Shown here: positions 25,604-35,419 of the stretch, in pieces
Layout: every line of letters begins with the position of its first letter
Position numbering within the stretch: the stretch's first letter is position 1
Origin: Piscinibacter gummiphilus
Lineage (GTDB): Bacteria; Pseudomonadota; Gammaproteobacteria; Burkholderiales; Burkholderiaceae_C
NCBI RefSeq assembly: GCF_032681285.1
Contig: NZ_CP136336.1
Span: forward strand, 1,723,001-1,787,000
DNA: 64,000 nucleotides
Direction of reading: 5' to 3'
Made by a program: the position numbers and the translations under genes
The notes under the pieces: model-generated
Database searches by the model: none
The model's input: only the letters and a program-made list of their open reading frames with translations
Told to the model about the DNA's origin: nothing

Positions 25604-26514
25604 ACACACAAGACGTCCGCACCTACCTGCTCGCGCTGCAGGACCGCATCCTCGGCGCGATGGAGGCCGAGAGCGGCGACCGCTTCGTGAGCGACAGCTG
25701 GACACGCCCGCCCGGCGAGCGCCTGCAGGGTGATGGCCTGTCGCGGCTGGTCGAAGGCGGCTCGTTGCTGGAGCGGGGTGGCTGCAACTTCTCGCACGTG
25801 AAGGGCGGCGCCATGCCGCCCTCGGCCACCGCCCATCGGCCCGAGCTCGCCGGCGCGCCTTTCGAGGCGATGGGCGTATCGCTGGTCTTCCACCCTCGCA
25901 ACCCGTACGTGCCCACCGTGCACATGAACGTGCGCATGTTCGCAGCGCTGCCTGCCGGCCGTGAGCCGGTGGTCTGGTTCGGCGGCGGCATGGACCTCAC
26001 GCCGTACTACGGCTTCGAGGAAGACGCGCGCCACTTCCACCGCGTGAACCGCGACGCACTCGCGCCTTTCGGCGACGACAAGTACCCGCGCTTCAAGCAG
26101 TGGTGCGACGAGTACTTTTTTCTCAAGCACCGCAACGAGCCGCGTGGCATCGGCGGCGTGTTCTTCGACGACTACGCGGAGGGTGGGTTCGAGCAGAGCT
26201 TCGCGCTCATGCGTGCGGTGGGCGATGCCTTCACCGCGGCCTACATGCCCATCGTGCAGCGTCGCAAGGCCCTGGCCTACGGCGAGCGCGAGCGTGACTT
26301 CCAGACCTACCGCCGTGGCCGCTATGTCGAGTTCAACCTCGTGTTCGACCGCGGCACCTTGTTCGGCCTCCAATCGGGCGGGCGCACCGAGAGCATCCTG
26401 ATGTCGATGCCGCCGGTCGTGACCTGGCGCTACAACTGGTCACCCGAGCCGGGCACGCCCGAGGCGAAGCTCTACAGCGATTTCCTGCGGCCCCGCGATT
26501 GGGCCGTGGAATGA
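25600..26514 (+). CDS. hemF: Oxygen-dependent coproporphyrinogen III oxidase
   Basis: Encodes 304 residues, the usual length. Converts coproporphyrinogen III to protoporphyrinogen IX using O2 in heme synthesis. Conserved blocks are present: [49 protein letters not shown] and [16 protein letters not shown]. It is last in the yebC-purD-acyltransferase-hemF chain, starting within the acyltransferase stop. A structured leader for nadD follows the stop. Confidence 0.96.
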   Translation: MNTQDVRTYLLALQDRILGAMEAESGDRFVSDSWTRPPGERLQGDGLSRLVEGGSLLERGGCNFSHVKGGAMPPSATAHRPELAGAPFEAMGVSLVFHPRNPYVPTVHMNVRMFAALPAGREPVVWFGGGMDLTPYYGFEEDARHFHRVNRDALAPFGDDKYPRFKQWCDEYFFLKHRNEPRGIGGVFFDDYAEGGFEQSFALMRAVGDAFTAAYMPIVQRRKALAYGERERDFQTYRRGRYVEFNLVFDRGTLFGLQSGGRTESILMSMPPVVTWRYNWSPEPGTPEAKLYSDFLRPRDWAVE

Positions 26515-26599
26515 AGCGGGCCGAGCGCAGGGCCGCTCCCAAGCCGGCCCGCATCCCCTCGGGGGATCGCCCGACGTACTCGTTGGGCGAGGGGTTGTC
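26515..26599 (+). promoter_or_regulatory. Three-hairpin leader before nadD
   Basis: Second copy of the element found before the MFS gene. Hairpins: GGGCC/GGCCC (26530-26534 with 26546-26550, again an 11-base loop), ATCCCC/GGGGAT (26553-26558 with 26562-26567), and CGCCCGAC/GTTGGGCG (26568-26575 with 26582-26589) around the identical loop GTACTC. AGGGG and the ATG follow. The stems of hairpins two and three differ from the first copy at many positions yet still pair, which supports an RNA structure. Confidence 0.6.
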
Positions 26600-27193
26600 A
26601 TGAAGCGGATCGGTCTCTTCGGCGGAACCTTCGACCCGGTGCACCTGGCGCATGTCGCGCTCGCACGCGAAGCGCTGACAGCGCTGGCGCTCGACGAGCT
26701 GCGTTGGATCCCCGCCGGTCAACCATGGCAGAAAGCTCGCCAGCTGGCCGCGCCGCAGCACCGCGAGGCGATGGTGCGGCTGGCCATCGAGGGTGAGCCG
26801 CGTTTCACGCTCGACCGGAGCGAACTCAAGCGCCAGGGGCCGAGCTACACGCTCGACACCGTGCGGGAGCTGCAGGCCAAGGAGCCAGGGAACGAATGGT
26901 TCCTCATCCTCGGCCAGGACCAGTACGCCGGCCTGCACACCTGGCGCGACTGGCGCGAGCTGCTCGGCCGCGTGACGCTTGCCATCGCCAACCGGCCGGG
27001 CGTGACGCCCGAGCCTCATCCCGACGTCCGCAAGGTGGAGCACCAGATGGTGCCGCTGCCGATGATGGACATTTCATCCACCGCGATCCGCGCCCACGTG
27101 GCGCGGGGCGAGGGGGTCACCGATCTGGTGCCTCCCGCGGTCGCACGCTATATTGACCAGAACGACCTCTACCGAGGCACCCCCAGGAGCTGA
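26600..27193 (+). CDS. nadD: Nicotinate-nucleotide adenylyltransferase
   Basis: Encodes 197 residues. Adenylates nicotinate mononucleotide in NAD synthesis. The nucleotidyltransferase signature GGTFDPVHLAHV and the C-terminal ISSTAIRAHVARGE match NadD. The length is normal. It starts the nadD-rsfS-rlmH-maf-rng operon; the rsfS ATG directly follows its stop. It lies immediately downstream of the three-hairpin leader, which may control its translation (inference). Confidence 0.95.
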   Translation: MKRIGLFGGTFDPVHLAHVALAREALTALALDELRWIPAGQPWQKARQLAAPQHREAMVRLAIEGEPRFTLDRSELKRQGPSYTLDTVRELQAKEPGNEWFLILGQDQYAGLHTWRDWRELLGRVTLAIANRPGVTPEPHPDVRKVEHQMVPLPMMDISSTAIRAHVARGEGVTDLVPPAVARYIDQNDLYRGTPRS

Positions 27194-27859
27194 ATGGACA
27201 TCCGTAAACTGCAACGCGCCATCGTCGATGGACTGGAAGACGTGAAGGCCCAAGGCATTCAGGTCTTCGACACCGAGCACCTTTCTGCGCTTTTCGAGCG
27301 CGTGATCATTGCCTCGGGCACGTCGAACCGACAAACCAAGGCGTTGGCCGCGAGCGTGCGAGATGCCGTCAAGTCCAAGGGCTTCCCGGTGCCGCGGACC
27401 GAGGGCGAAGACAACGGCGAATGGATCATCGTCGACTGCGGCTCGGCCGTGGTCCACGTGATGCAGCCGGCCATTCGCGAGTACTACCACCTCGAGGAGA
27501 TCTGGGGAGGCAAGCCCGTCAAGCTCAAGATCGAGAGCGGGCCGGTGAAGCTCGTGAAGGCGTCGGACGACGCGGCGCCTGCTTCGAAGAAGGCCGCAGC
27601 CAAGAAGGCGGCACCGGCGAAGAAGTCGGCGCCGGCCAAGGCTCCGGCCGCCAAGAAGGCTGCGGGCAAGACGGCTGCCAAGAAAGCGCCGGCCAAGAAG
27701 CCCGTCACCGGCAAGGCGGCCGTGACCCGCGTGGTCGGCGTGAAGAAGGCGGCCTCGGCGAAGAAGACCGCCACCAGCAAGCCGGCCGCGAAGAAGGTTG
27801 CGGCCAAGAAGCCTGCCGCCAAGAAGGCCGCGCCGAAGAAGACGTCGTCGCGCGCGTGA
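27194..27859 (+). CDS. rsfS: Ribosomal silencing factor RsfS with a Lys/Ala-rich tail
   Basis: Encodes 221 residues, about twice the common length. Residues 1-120 are a normal RsfS domain, which binds ribosomal protein L14 and blocks subunit joining ([52 protein letters not shown]). Residues about 125-221 are a repetitive [14 protein letters not shown] tail like that of histone H1-like proteins, strongly basic and probably disordered, suited to bind rRNA or DNA. The tail is in frame and uninterrupted, and its last codons overlap the rlmH GTG start. Confidence 0.92.
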   Translation: MDIRKLQRAIVDGLEDVKAQGIQVFDTEHLSALFERVIIASGTSNRQTKALAASVRDAVKSKGFPVPRTEGEDNGEWIIVDCGSAVVHVMQPAIREYYHLEEIWGGKPVKLKIESGPVKLVKASDDAAPASKKAAAKKAAPAKKSAPAKAPAAKKAAGKTAAKKAPAKKPVTGKAAVTRVVGVKKAASAKKTATSKPAAKKVAAKKPAAKKAAPKKTSSRA

Positions 27860-28323
27860 AGCTCTTCCTGGTCGCCGTCGGCCAGCGCCAGCCCGCGTGG
27901 GCCGACACGGCCTACGACGATTTCGCGAAGCGCTTCCCGCCCGAGATGCGGCTGGAACTGAAGGCGGTGAAGGCCGAGGCGCGCGGCAGCAAGACCGCCG
28001 CGCAGCTGATGGCGGCCGAGGCCTCCCGCATCGAAGCGGCGCTGCCGAAGGGCGTGCGCCGCATCGTGCTCGACGAGCGTGGCGACCGTGTCACCACCGT
28101 GCAGCTCGCCTCCCGCATGGAGGGTTGGCAGCGCGATGGGCGCGACGCCGCGATCCTCATCGGCGGGCCGGATGGCCTCGACCCCGCGCTCAAGCAGACC
28201 GCTGACGAGACCTTGCGCCTGTCGGACCTCACCTTGCCGCATGCCTTCGTGCGCGTGCTCGTCGCCGAGGCGCTCTACCGAGCCTGGACGGTGATGGTCA
28301 ACCACCCCTACCACCGCGAATGA
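27856..28323 (+). CDS. rlmH: 23S rRNA (pseudouridine1915-N3)-methyltransferase
   Basis: Encodes 155 residues from a GTG start inside the rsfS stop (GTGA), giving [10 protein letters not shown], the correct family N-terminus. It is a SPOUT methyltransferase with the trefoil-knot SAM site [12 protein letters not shown] and the C-terminal [18 protein letters not shown] ... NHPYHRE. It methylates pseudouridine 1915 of 23S rRNA. The maf start overlaps its stop by four bases. Confidence 0.95.
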   Translation: MKLFLVAVGQRQPAWADTAYDDFAKRFPPEMRLELKAVKAEARGSKTAAQLMAAEASRIEAALPKGVRRIVLDERGDRVTTVQLASRMEGWQRDGRDAAILIGGPDGLDPALKQTADETLRLSDLTLPHAFVRVLVAEALYRAWTVMVNHPYHRE

Positions 28324-28925
28324 CGCATTCGTTCATCTACCTCGCCTCGCAGAGCCCACGCCGTCGCCAGCTGCTGGAACAGATTGGTGTGCGCCATGAG
28401 CTGCTGCTGCCAGGGGCCGAAGAAGATGCCGAAGCGCTGGAAGCGGAGTGCGATGGCGAGCTGCCGCGGGACTACGTCGAGCGCGTGACACGCGCCAAGC
28501 TTGCTGCGGCGGTCAAGCGCCTGAAGGCGAGGGGGCTGCCGGCCGCGCCGGTCCTCTGCTCCGACACCACCGTGGCCCTCGGGCGCCGAATCCTCGGCAA
28601 GCCGGCCGATGCCGCCGATGCGGCGAACACGCTGGGCCTGCTGTCCGGCCAGACGCACCGGGTGATCACCGCGGTAGCGGTCGCCACGGGCCGCGGTTCA
28701 TCGCTGGCGGTCAGCGTCTCTCACGTCCGCTTCGCTGAACTCACCCCCGCGCAGATCGATGCCTACGTCGCCAGCAAGGAACCCTTCGGCAAGGCCGGCG
28801 CCTATGCGATCCAGAGTGCGGCTGCGGCCTGGATCTCCCATATCGACGGAAGCTACTCCGGTATCATGGGTTTGCCTCTGTACGAGACGGCACAACTGCT
28901 GAGACAAGCGCGCGTCCGGTTCTGA
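28320..28925 (+). CDS. maf: Maf-family nucleotide pyrophosphatase
   Basis: Encodes 201 residues. Maf proteins hydrolyse canonical and modified nucleoside triphosphates to monophosphates. The N-terminal [14 protein letters not shown] and the metal/base site [11 protein letters not shown] are present, and [19 protein letters not shown] follows. The genomic place between rlmH and rng is that of the YhdE-type (dTTP/UTP) Maf, so that activity is likely. It overlaps rlmH by four bases and is 38 bases from rng. Confidence 0.9.
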   Translation: MTHSFIYLASQSPRRRQLLEQIGVRHELLLPGAEEDAEALEAECDGELPRDYVERVTRAKLAAAVKRLKARGLPAAPVLCSDTTVALGRRILGKPADAADAANTLGLLSGQTHRVITAVAVATGRGSSLAVSVSHVRFAELTPAQIDAYVASKEPFGKAGAYAIQSAAAAWISHIDGSYSGIMGLPLYETAQLLRQARVRF

Positions 28926-28963
28926 AGGACGCCCGTCGTTCGACGACAAGAGACCCGTCCTCC

Positions 28964-30448
<1,485 letters not shown>

Positions 30449-30459
30449 GTGTGCGAGAG

Positions 30460-31419
30460 ATGTCCGCGACTTCTCCTGCTGTGCCAATCGTCTCGGTCAC
30501 GATGCCGGCACACAACGCTTCGGCTTACCTCGCCGAGGCGATGCGCAGCGTGCTCACCCAGACGCTGCAGGCCCTCGAACTGATCGTGGTCGACGACGGA
30601 TCCACCGACGACACCCCCCGAATCGCGCAATCGTTTTCTGATCCCAGGGTGGTCTATATCCGTTTTGACCAGAATCGCGGCGTGGCCGCTGCGCGCAATG
30701 CCGCGGTGGAGCGAGCCACTGGCGCGTATATCGCGGTGCTCGACGCAGACGACATTGCGGAGCCCGAGCGTCTGGAAATGCAGGTTGCACTGTTGCAGCG
30801 AAGTGGTTCCGACATTTGTGCTGCTGAACACGTGGTGTGGAACGTGTCGACGGGCCGCCGCAAGCGTGGCAAGCAGTACCACCGAGACGCGGACATCAAG
30901 GCGTTGCTGACCGTTTATTCGCCGCTGTGCAACTCGACCGTCATGGCGCGCGCCGAGGTTCTGAAGACTCACCGCTACGACCTCACGGTGCGACTTGCGG
31001 AGGACTACCAGCTCTGGGGCCGCCTGGCACTTGCCGGCTACAAGTTCGTGGCATCCGATCGAGCCTTGGTGACATACCGCGTGCACCCGTCTCAAATGAC
31101 CAGCGATGGCAAGGGTACCCATGCGGCCTTCGAAGTCGCCCGGCAGCAGTATGTGCGGGGCTTGCGGCTGGGTTTGCCCGATGACTTCGTCCCCAGTCAG
31201 ATGCCTTGGAAGCAGCGCCTGCGCGTTGCTCCAGAGTTTCTGGCCCGATTGAATGCCCGCGTTGGTGAGATTTCTATCGCGGCAAGCTATGAGATTTACG
31301 CGAGATTCCAGTTTCGGGGTAACGGTCTGATGACGCCGTTGACCCGCTTGGAACGAGTCGTCGCCGCCTTGTGGGCTCGATGGCGGGCTCGGCGAAGCGG
31401 CCTTGTGGCTCAGGAGTAA
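30460..31419 (+). CDS. Family 2 glycosyltransferase
   Basis: Encodes 319 residues from the ATG at 30460; a GTG at 30445 overlapping the rng stop is an equally possible start (five more residues). It has a GT-A fold with VSVTMPAHNASAYLAEAM, VVDDGSTDDTP, GVAAARNAAVERA and the metal-binding VLDADD, followed by an acceptor region with RLAEDYQLWGRL (catalytic base area). It is cytoplasmic or membrane-peripheral. It opens the lower-GC glycan operon. Donor and acceptor are unknown. Confidence 0.87.
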   Translation: MSATSPAVPIVSVTMPAHNASAYLAEAMRSVLTQTLQALELIVVDDGSTDDTPRIAQSFSDPRVVYIRFDQNRGVAAARNAAVERATGAYIAVLDADDIAEPERLEMQVALLQRSGSDICAAEHVVWNVSTGRRKRGKQYHRDADIKALLTVYSPLCNSTVMARAEVLKTHRYDLTVRLAEDYQLWGRLALAGYKFVASDRALVTYRVHPSQMTSDGKGTHAAFEVARQQYVRGLRLGLPDDFVPSQMPWKQRLRVAPEFLARLNARVGEISIAASYEIYARFQFRGNGLMTPLTRLERVVAALWARWRARRSGLVAQE

Positions 31420-31422
31420 GTT

Positions 31423-32061
31423 GTGATTGTTCTGTCTCATCGAGGGTATTGGCTACGGCCAGAAGAAAAAAATCATGAGATCGCCTTCGAGCGCAGCTTC
31501 TCGATGGGTTTTGGCACCGAGACGGACATCCGTGACCACAACAGTCGCCTTGTCATCTCGCATGACATGCCGACACAAGACGCCATGCCCTTGGAGCACT
31601 TCCTGGACATCTACACCCGCTTTCAGCGCCCGCTACCCCTGGCTCTGAATATCAAAGCGGACGGCCTCCAAGCCGAACTGAAGCGTCAGCTGGCTGAGTA
31701 CCAGGTGGAGTCCTACTTCGTTTTCGACATGGCCGTGCCCGATGGTCTGCTCTATGCACGCCATGGGCTGCGCACGTACACCCGTCAGAGCGAATACGAG
31801 ACGGCGCCGCCGTATTACGAGCTCGCAGACGGAGTGTGGCTCGACGAATTCAATGGGCACTGGCTGAGCGATGCCCACATTGAGAAACACTTGCAGCAAG
31901 GCAAATCCGTGTGCATCGTGTCCCCGGAGCTGCATCGCAGAAGTCATACACAGGAGTGGCTTCACTACCGACAACTTGAGGCCCGAATCGGCAAGGACCG
32001 CCTAATGCTGTGCACCGACCTCCCCACCCAGGCTCGGGAGTTTTTCGATGACCCAAATTAA
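31423..32061 (+). CDS. GDPD-like phosphodiesterase
   Basis: Encodes 212 residues from a GTG start with CAGGAG upstream. The N-terminus carries the glycerophosphodiester phosphodiesterase signature: His6-Arg7 in SHRGYW, Glu33 and Asp35 in TETDIRD, and His47 in ISHDMP. The usual LEIK motif is LNIKADG. It lacks a signal peptide and is shorter than GlpQ/UgpQ (about 250 or more), so it probably works inside the cell on a sugar- or polyol-phosphodiester linked to the neighbouring nucleotidyltransferase pathway (inference). It overlaps the HAD gene by 14 bases. Confidence 0.8.
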   Translation: MIVLSHRGYWLRPEEKNHEIAFERSFSMGFGTETDIRDHNSRLVISHDMPTQDAMPLEHFLDIYTRFQRPLPLALNIKADGLQAELKRQLAEYQVESYFVFDMAVPDGLLYARHGLRTYTRQSEYETAPPYYELADGVWLDEFNGHWLSDAHIEKHLQQGKSVCIVSPELHRRSHTQEWLHYRQLEARIGKDRLMLCTDLPTQAREFFDDPN

Positions 32062-32683
32062 AGCCGTCATCTTCGACATGGACGGTGTCCTTGTCGAAGC
32101 CAAGGACTGGCACTATGAAGCGCTCAACAAGGCGCTCGGCTTGTTTGGCATGGAGATCAGCCGCTACGATCATTTGGTGACCTATGACGGGCTCCCCACA
32201 AAGAAGAAGCTGGCAATGCTGAGTGCCGAGCGTGGCCTCCCCGTCGAGCTGCATGACTTCATTGCTGACATGAAGCAGCAGTACACCATGGAGATCATCT
32301 ATTCGCATTGTCGGCCGCGCTTCTATCACGAGTACGCACTGTCCCGCCTGAAGCAAGAGGGCTACCGTCTTGCAGTGGCCTCGAATTCCATTCGCCACAC
32401 CGTTCAAACCATGATGGAACGCGCGGCTCTCATGGACTACCTGGAGTTCTATCTTTCCAACCAGGATGTCGTTGTGGGGAAGCCGGACCCGGAGATCTAT
32501 ACCAAGGCCATCCAGACCATGGGGCTCAGGCCTGAGGAGTGCCTGGTGGTGGAAGACAACGAAAAGGGCATCCAGGCCGCCCGCGCAAGCGGAGCTTGGC
32601 TGATGGAGGTGGCCGAAGTCGAGGAAGTGAACTACCACAACATCATGAAGCACATCATGCACATCGAAGGACGTACAGCATGA
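32048..32683 (+). CDS. HAD-superfamily phosphatase/phosphomutase
   Basis: Encodes 211 residues. Motif I is IFDMDGVLVEAKDWHYEALN, motif II is ASNS, and motifs III/IV are GKPDPEIY and VVEDNEKGI. The helical cap after motif I places it with the beta-phosphoglucomutase-like group. A GGGAG ribosome site lies inside the end of the GDPD-like gene. Its position between GDPD-like and nucleotidyltransferase genes suggests it acts on a phosphorylated precursor of the activated sugar or polyol. Confidence 0.87.
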   Translation: MTQIKAVIFDMDGVLVEAKDWHYEALNKALGLFGMEISRYDHLVTYDGLPTKKKLAMLSAERGLPVELHDFIADMKQQYTMEIIYSHCRPRFYHEYALSRLKQEGYRLAVASNSIRHTVQTMMERAALMDYLEFYLSNQDVVVGKPDPEIYTKAIQTMGLRPEECLVVEDNEKGIQAARASGAWLMEVAEVEEVNYHNIMKHIMHIEGRTA

Positions 32684-33423
32684 TCAACGTGCTCATTCCC
32701 ATGGCCGGGAAAAGCCAGTTCTTTTCAGAAAGCGAATTTCCCTTTCCCAAGCCGCTCATCGAAATTGGCCCCAAGACGATGATTGAGCACGTCATCGCCA
32801 ACTTGTCGACGGTGGACGCCGACGTGCAGTTCATCTTCGTGCTCAGCAGCGCGGATTGCCGCAAGTTCCATCTGGACAGCACCCTCAACATCATCACTGA
32901 CCATCAATGCAAGATCGTCTTGCTTGACAGCGAGACACGGGGAGCGGCCTGCAGTGCGCTGATGGCCATCCGTCACATCGCCCATGAAACCCCGTTGATC
33001 ATCGCCAATGCCGATCAATTGTTTGACGATCGATTGGACAGTCTGCTGAAGCCGCTGATGGACGCGGACGCCGGAGTGTTGACGTTCGAGTCGGTTCATC
33101 CGCGCTGGTCGTATGTGCGACTCGATGATGAGGGGCGGGTGGTGGAGACCGCAGAGAAGCGTCCTATCAGCCGTCGTGCCATAGCCGGCCTCTACTACTT
33201 TCGAACTGGCCGCGATTTCGTCACGTCGGCCATGCGCATGATCCAGAAAGATGCTGCGGTCAATGGCAGCTTCTACATCGCGCCAGCCCTGAACGAAATG
33301 ATCCTGAGGGGGCAGACCATCAAAGCTGTGAATGTCGACCCGCAGCGCTATCACACGTTCTACACACCGCAGAAGATCAAGGAATACGAAGCCCAACAAC
33401 AACGCCAAGGGGCATCACGTTGA
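32680..33423 (+). CDS. Nucleotidyltransferase-fold protein, atypical signature
   Basis: Encodes 247 residues. It begins MINVLIPMAGKSQFFSESEF and then PFPKPLIEIGPKTMIEHVI, the layout of sugar-1-phosphate nucleotidyltransferases. But the usual GxGxRF loop reads GKSQFF, lacking the arginine, whereas the paralogue two genes downstream has it intact. The acidic metal site is in IIANADQLFD, and SVHPRWSYVRLDDEGRVVE and EKRPIS follow. It could use a different nucleotide or substrate, or be non-catalytic. It overlaps both neighbours by four bases. Confidence 0.8.
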   Translation: MINVLIPMAGKSQFFSESEFPFPKPLIEIGPKTMIEHVIANLSTVDADVQFIFVLSSADCRKFHLDSTLNIITDHQCKIVLLDSETRGAACSALMAIRHIAHETPLIIANADQLFDDRLDSLLKPLMDADAGVLTFESVHPRWSYVRLDDEGRVVETAEKRPISRRAIAGLYYFRTGRDFVTSAMRMIQKDAAVNGSFYIAPALNEMILRGQTIKAVNVDPQRYHTFYTPQKIKEYEAQQQRQGASR

Positions 33424-33749
33424 AAGTCGCGAAACTGCAGGACATGGTGAAGGGGTGGTTCGTGGGCAACTTCGAACCAACCCTCATCCAGACCAATGAC
33501 GTCGAAGTGGCCGTCAAGGAATACAAGAGGGGTGACTACGAAGCCCGCCACCATCACAAGCTGTCAACGGAGATCACCGTCATCGCGGTGGGCCGGGTGC
33601 GAATGAATGGCGTCGAATACGGCCGCGGCGACATCGTGGTGATCGAGCCCAACGAGGCGACGGATTTCGAAGTGCTGGAAGACACCGTCACCACGGTGGT
33701 GAAGTACCCGGGTGCCAACGACGACAAGTACATGGGAGAGCCCAAGTGA
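33420..33749 (+). CDS. Small cupin-fold protein
   Basis: Encodes 109 residues from a TTG start overlapping the previous stop (TTGA), with AAGGGG eight bases upstream. A single cupin barrel: the first motif is YEARHHHKLSTEITVIAVG (three histidines and a glutamate, fit for a metal), and the second is the GDIVVIEPNEATDFEVLED region. It has no domain other than the cupin. Similar stand-alone cupins in glycan loci act as epimerases, isomerases or binding proteins. It sits between two nucleotidyltransferase genes. Confidence 0.82.
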   Translation: MKVAKLQDMVKGWFVGNFEPTLIQTNDVEVAVKEYKRGDYEARHHHKLSTEITVIAVGRVRMNGVEYGRGDIVVIEPNEATDFEVLEDTVTTVVKYPGANDDKYMGEPK

Positions 33750-34477
33750 TCAACATCGTCATCCCCATGGCCGGGATGGGCAGTCGCTTTGCAAGCGCGG
33801 GCTATGCGAAACCCAAGCCTTTCATTGATGTAGATCGCAAGCCGATGATCGTACGGGTGCTGGAAAACCTGGCCCACCCCGGTGCGCGCTACATCCTGAT
33901 CGCCCGCAAGGAGCACTTGGAGGCCGAAGCAGAACTCGTACGGCAGATCGAGCAGGAGTTCAACGCGGTCTTCATTGCCCTCGATCAATTGACTGAGGGC
34001 ACGGCTTGTACCGTCCTGTATGCGCGGAAGTTCATCAACAACGACGATGCGCTGCTGATTGCGAATTCGGATCAGCTCGTCGACATGCGCATCGGCGACT
34101 TCATAGACGACTGCGCCCGTCGACAGTTGGATGGGTCCATCCTGACTTTCCTGGACGAGCGACGCGACCCGAAGTGGTCGTTCGCGCGAATCGACGACCA
34201 AGGGCTTGTCGTTGAAGTTCAGGAGAAAAGGGCGATCTCCGAATACGCCACTGTCGGCATCTACCTGTACCAGCGTGGCCGAGATTTCGTGGATGCAGCG
34301 GTCGACATGTTCATCGCACGGGACCGGGTCAACCAGGAGTACTACACCTGCCCGACCTACAACTACGCCATACGGGCCGGCCTGCGTATTGGCCTCTACA
34401 ACATTGACGTGCAGCAAATGCACGGTCTCGGAACGCCCGAGGATCTGAACGCCTATCTACGCAGCGTCCAGGCTTGA
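33746..34477 (+). CDS. Sugar/polyol-phosphate nucleotidyltransferase
   Basis: Encodes 243 residues from a GTG start (GTGA overlap with the cupin stop; GGGAGAG upstream). It has the complete signature MINIVIPMAGMGSRFASAGY, then KPKPFIDV, the metal-binding ANSDQLVDM, and WSFARIDDQGLVVEVQEKRAIS. It is a cytoplasmic enzyme making an NDP-linked compound; the exact substrate cannot be read. It is a paralogue of the protein encoded at 32680. It ends the operon, and its last 21 bases overlap the end of the convergent WavE-like gene. Confidence 0.87.
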   Translation: MINIVIPMAGMGSRFASAGYAKPKPFIDVDRKPMIVRVLENLAHPGARYILIARKEHLEAEAELVRQIEQEFNAVFIALDQLTEGTACTVLYARKFINNDDALLIANSDQLVDMRIGDFIDDCARRQLDGSILTFLDERRDPKWSFARIDDQGLVVEVQEKRAISEYATVGIYLYQRGRDFVDAAVDMFIARDRVNQEYYTCPTYNYAIRAGLRIGLYNIDVQQMHGLGTPEDLNAYLRSVQA

Positions 34478-35419
34478 TATTGGATGCGCCGCACGATAGG
34501 CCGCATACCACTCCTGCTCGCAACGCAACTCGCGACGCGAAACCCAGCGCGTCAGGTGCTTGCGTCGCATTTTTTGAATCCAAGTCGTTTCAGGGTAGCC
34601 CCAGTCCGCGACCACGGGTTTCCCGTTTCGCCAAGTGTGTTCTGTCCACCAGGGAAATTGCAGCGCTTGGGTGATCGACCGGAATTGGCCGGCGGCACTG
34701 CCGAACCAGCAGATTCCCAAGCGCATGTGGTCAATCAGGTACATGCACTCCTTCGCCATTGACGGGTGGGTCCAGTGCCGTCCTGTGGCGGCCTGCAGGC
34801 GCTCTTTGAAAAGCGCATAGAGCTCGCTCTCGGCGCAATAGAGCGTTGCCACGTCAGGGTGGCTCGTCATCCACTCCGTGCCGTGTTCCTTCAGCATCCC
34901 TGGCGGCACGTTCATCGGTTGGCTGTAGTCGAATCCATCGTCGTCCCACAGCAGGCGCATGAGTTCGATACGGGCAAAAGCGAACAGATCCGGAATGGAA
35001 GAAAACCAATCCTGCCGGACCGAGAGATTGCGAAATGCGCAGGTCACCAGTCGTGAAGTGAGCCCCTTCGGCACGCGCTCAGCCGACCACGCCAGAAGCT
35101 GAGAGACATCCAGCCGGGTCGGCAACATGTCGGTTCGCCACTTGAGCACATGCGTCGCCCCAAGGGCCTCGGCATGCCGGATACCGACTGCCGTGCTGCG
35201 ACGCTGGTAATTTCGGTGGGTGTAGCCAGGCGCCTGAGGCTTGGGACTCTGCACCACTGCCCAGCGCCCTCGCGGAAGGGTCTCCAGGGCCTCGCCCTCC
35301 CACGTCGACAGCACCACTTCGTCGAACAATCCGCTCAAGCAAAGCAGCACTTCGGCAGTGCCCTGCCGAATGTTCCCTTGCACTACCGCGCATGTTTTGA
35401 CGGGTGCGCCGACTGTCAT
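34457..35419 (-). CDS. WavE-like lipopolysaccharide synthesis protein
   Basis: Encodes 320 residues. The VVQGNIRQGTAEVLLCLSGL start, DEVVLSTWEGE, NYQRRSTAVGIRHAEALGA and HVLKWRTDMLP match the WavE family of presumed glycosyltransferases from LPS core loci. A WRTD aspartate probably plays the DxD role. The product is soluble or membrane-peripheral. Its start shares a base with the stop of the upstream unrecognised gene, so the two are coupled. It is convergent and overlapping (21 bases) with the nucleotidyltransferase gene. Confidence 0.78.
   Translation of the reverse strand: MTVGAPVKTCAVVQGNIRQGTAEVLLCLSGLFDEVVLSTWEGEALETLPRGRWAVVQSPKPQAPGYTHRNYQRRSTAVGIRHAEALGATHVLKWRTDMLPTRLDVSQLLAWSAERVPKGLTSRLVTCAFRNLSVRQDWFSSIPDLFAFARIELMRLLWDDDGFDYSQPMNVPPGMLKEHGTEWMTSHPDVATLYCAESELYALFKERLQAATGRHWTHPSMAKECMYLIDHMRLGICWFGSAAGQFRSITQALQFPWWTEHTWRNGKPVVADWGYPETTWIQKMRRKHLTRWVSRRELRCEQEWYAAYRAAHPISSLDAA

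Noticed and set aside
27560..27859. Separate histone H1-like gene fused by a lost stop
   Set aside because: No start codon, ribosome site or domain boundary supports an independent gene. The repeats continue smoothly in the rsfS frame.
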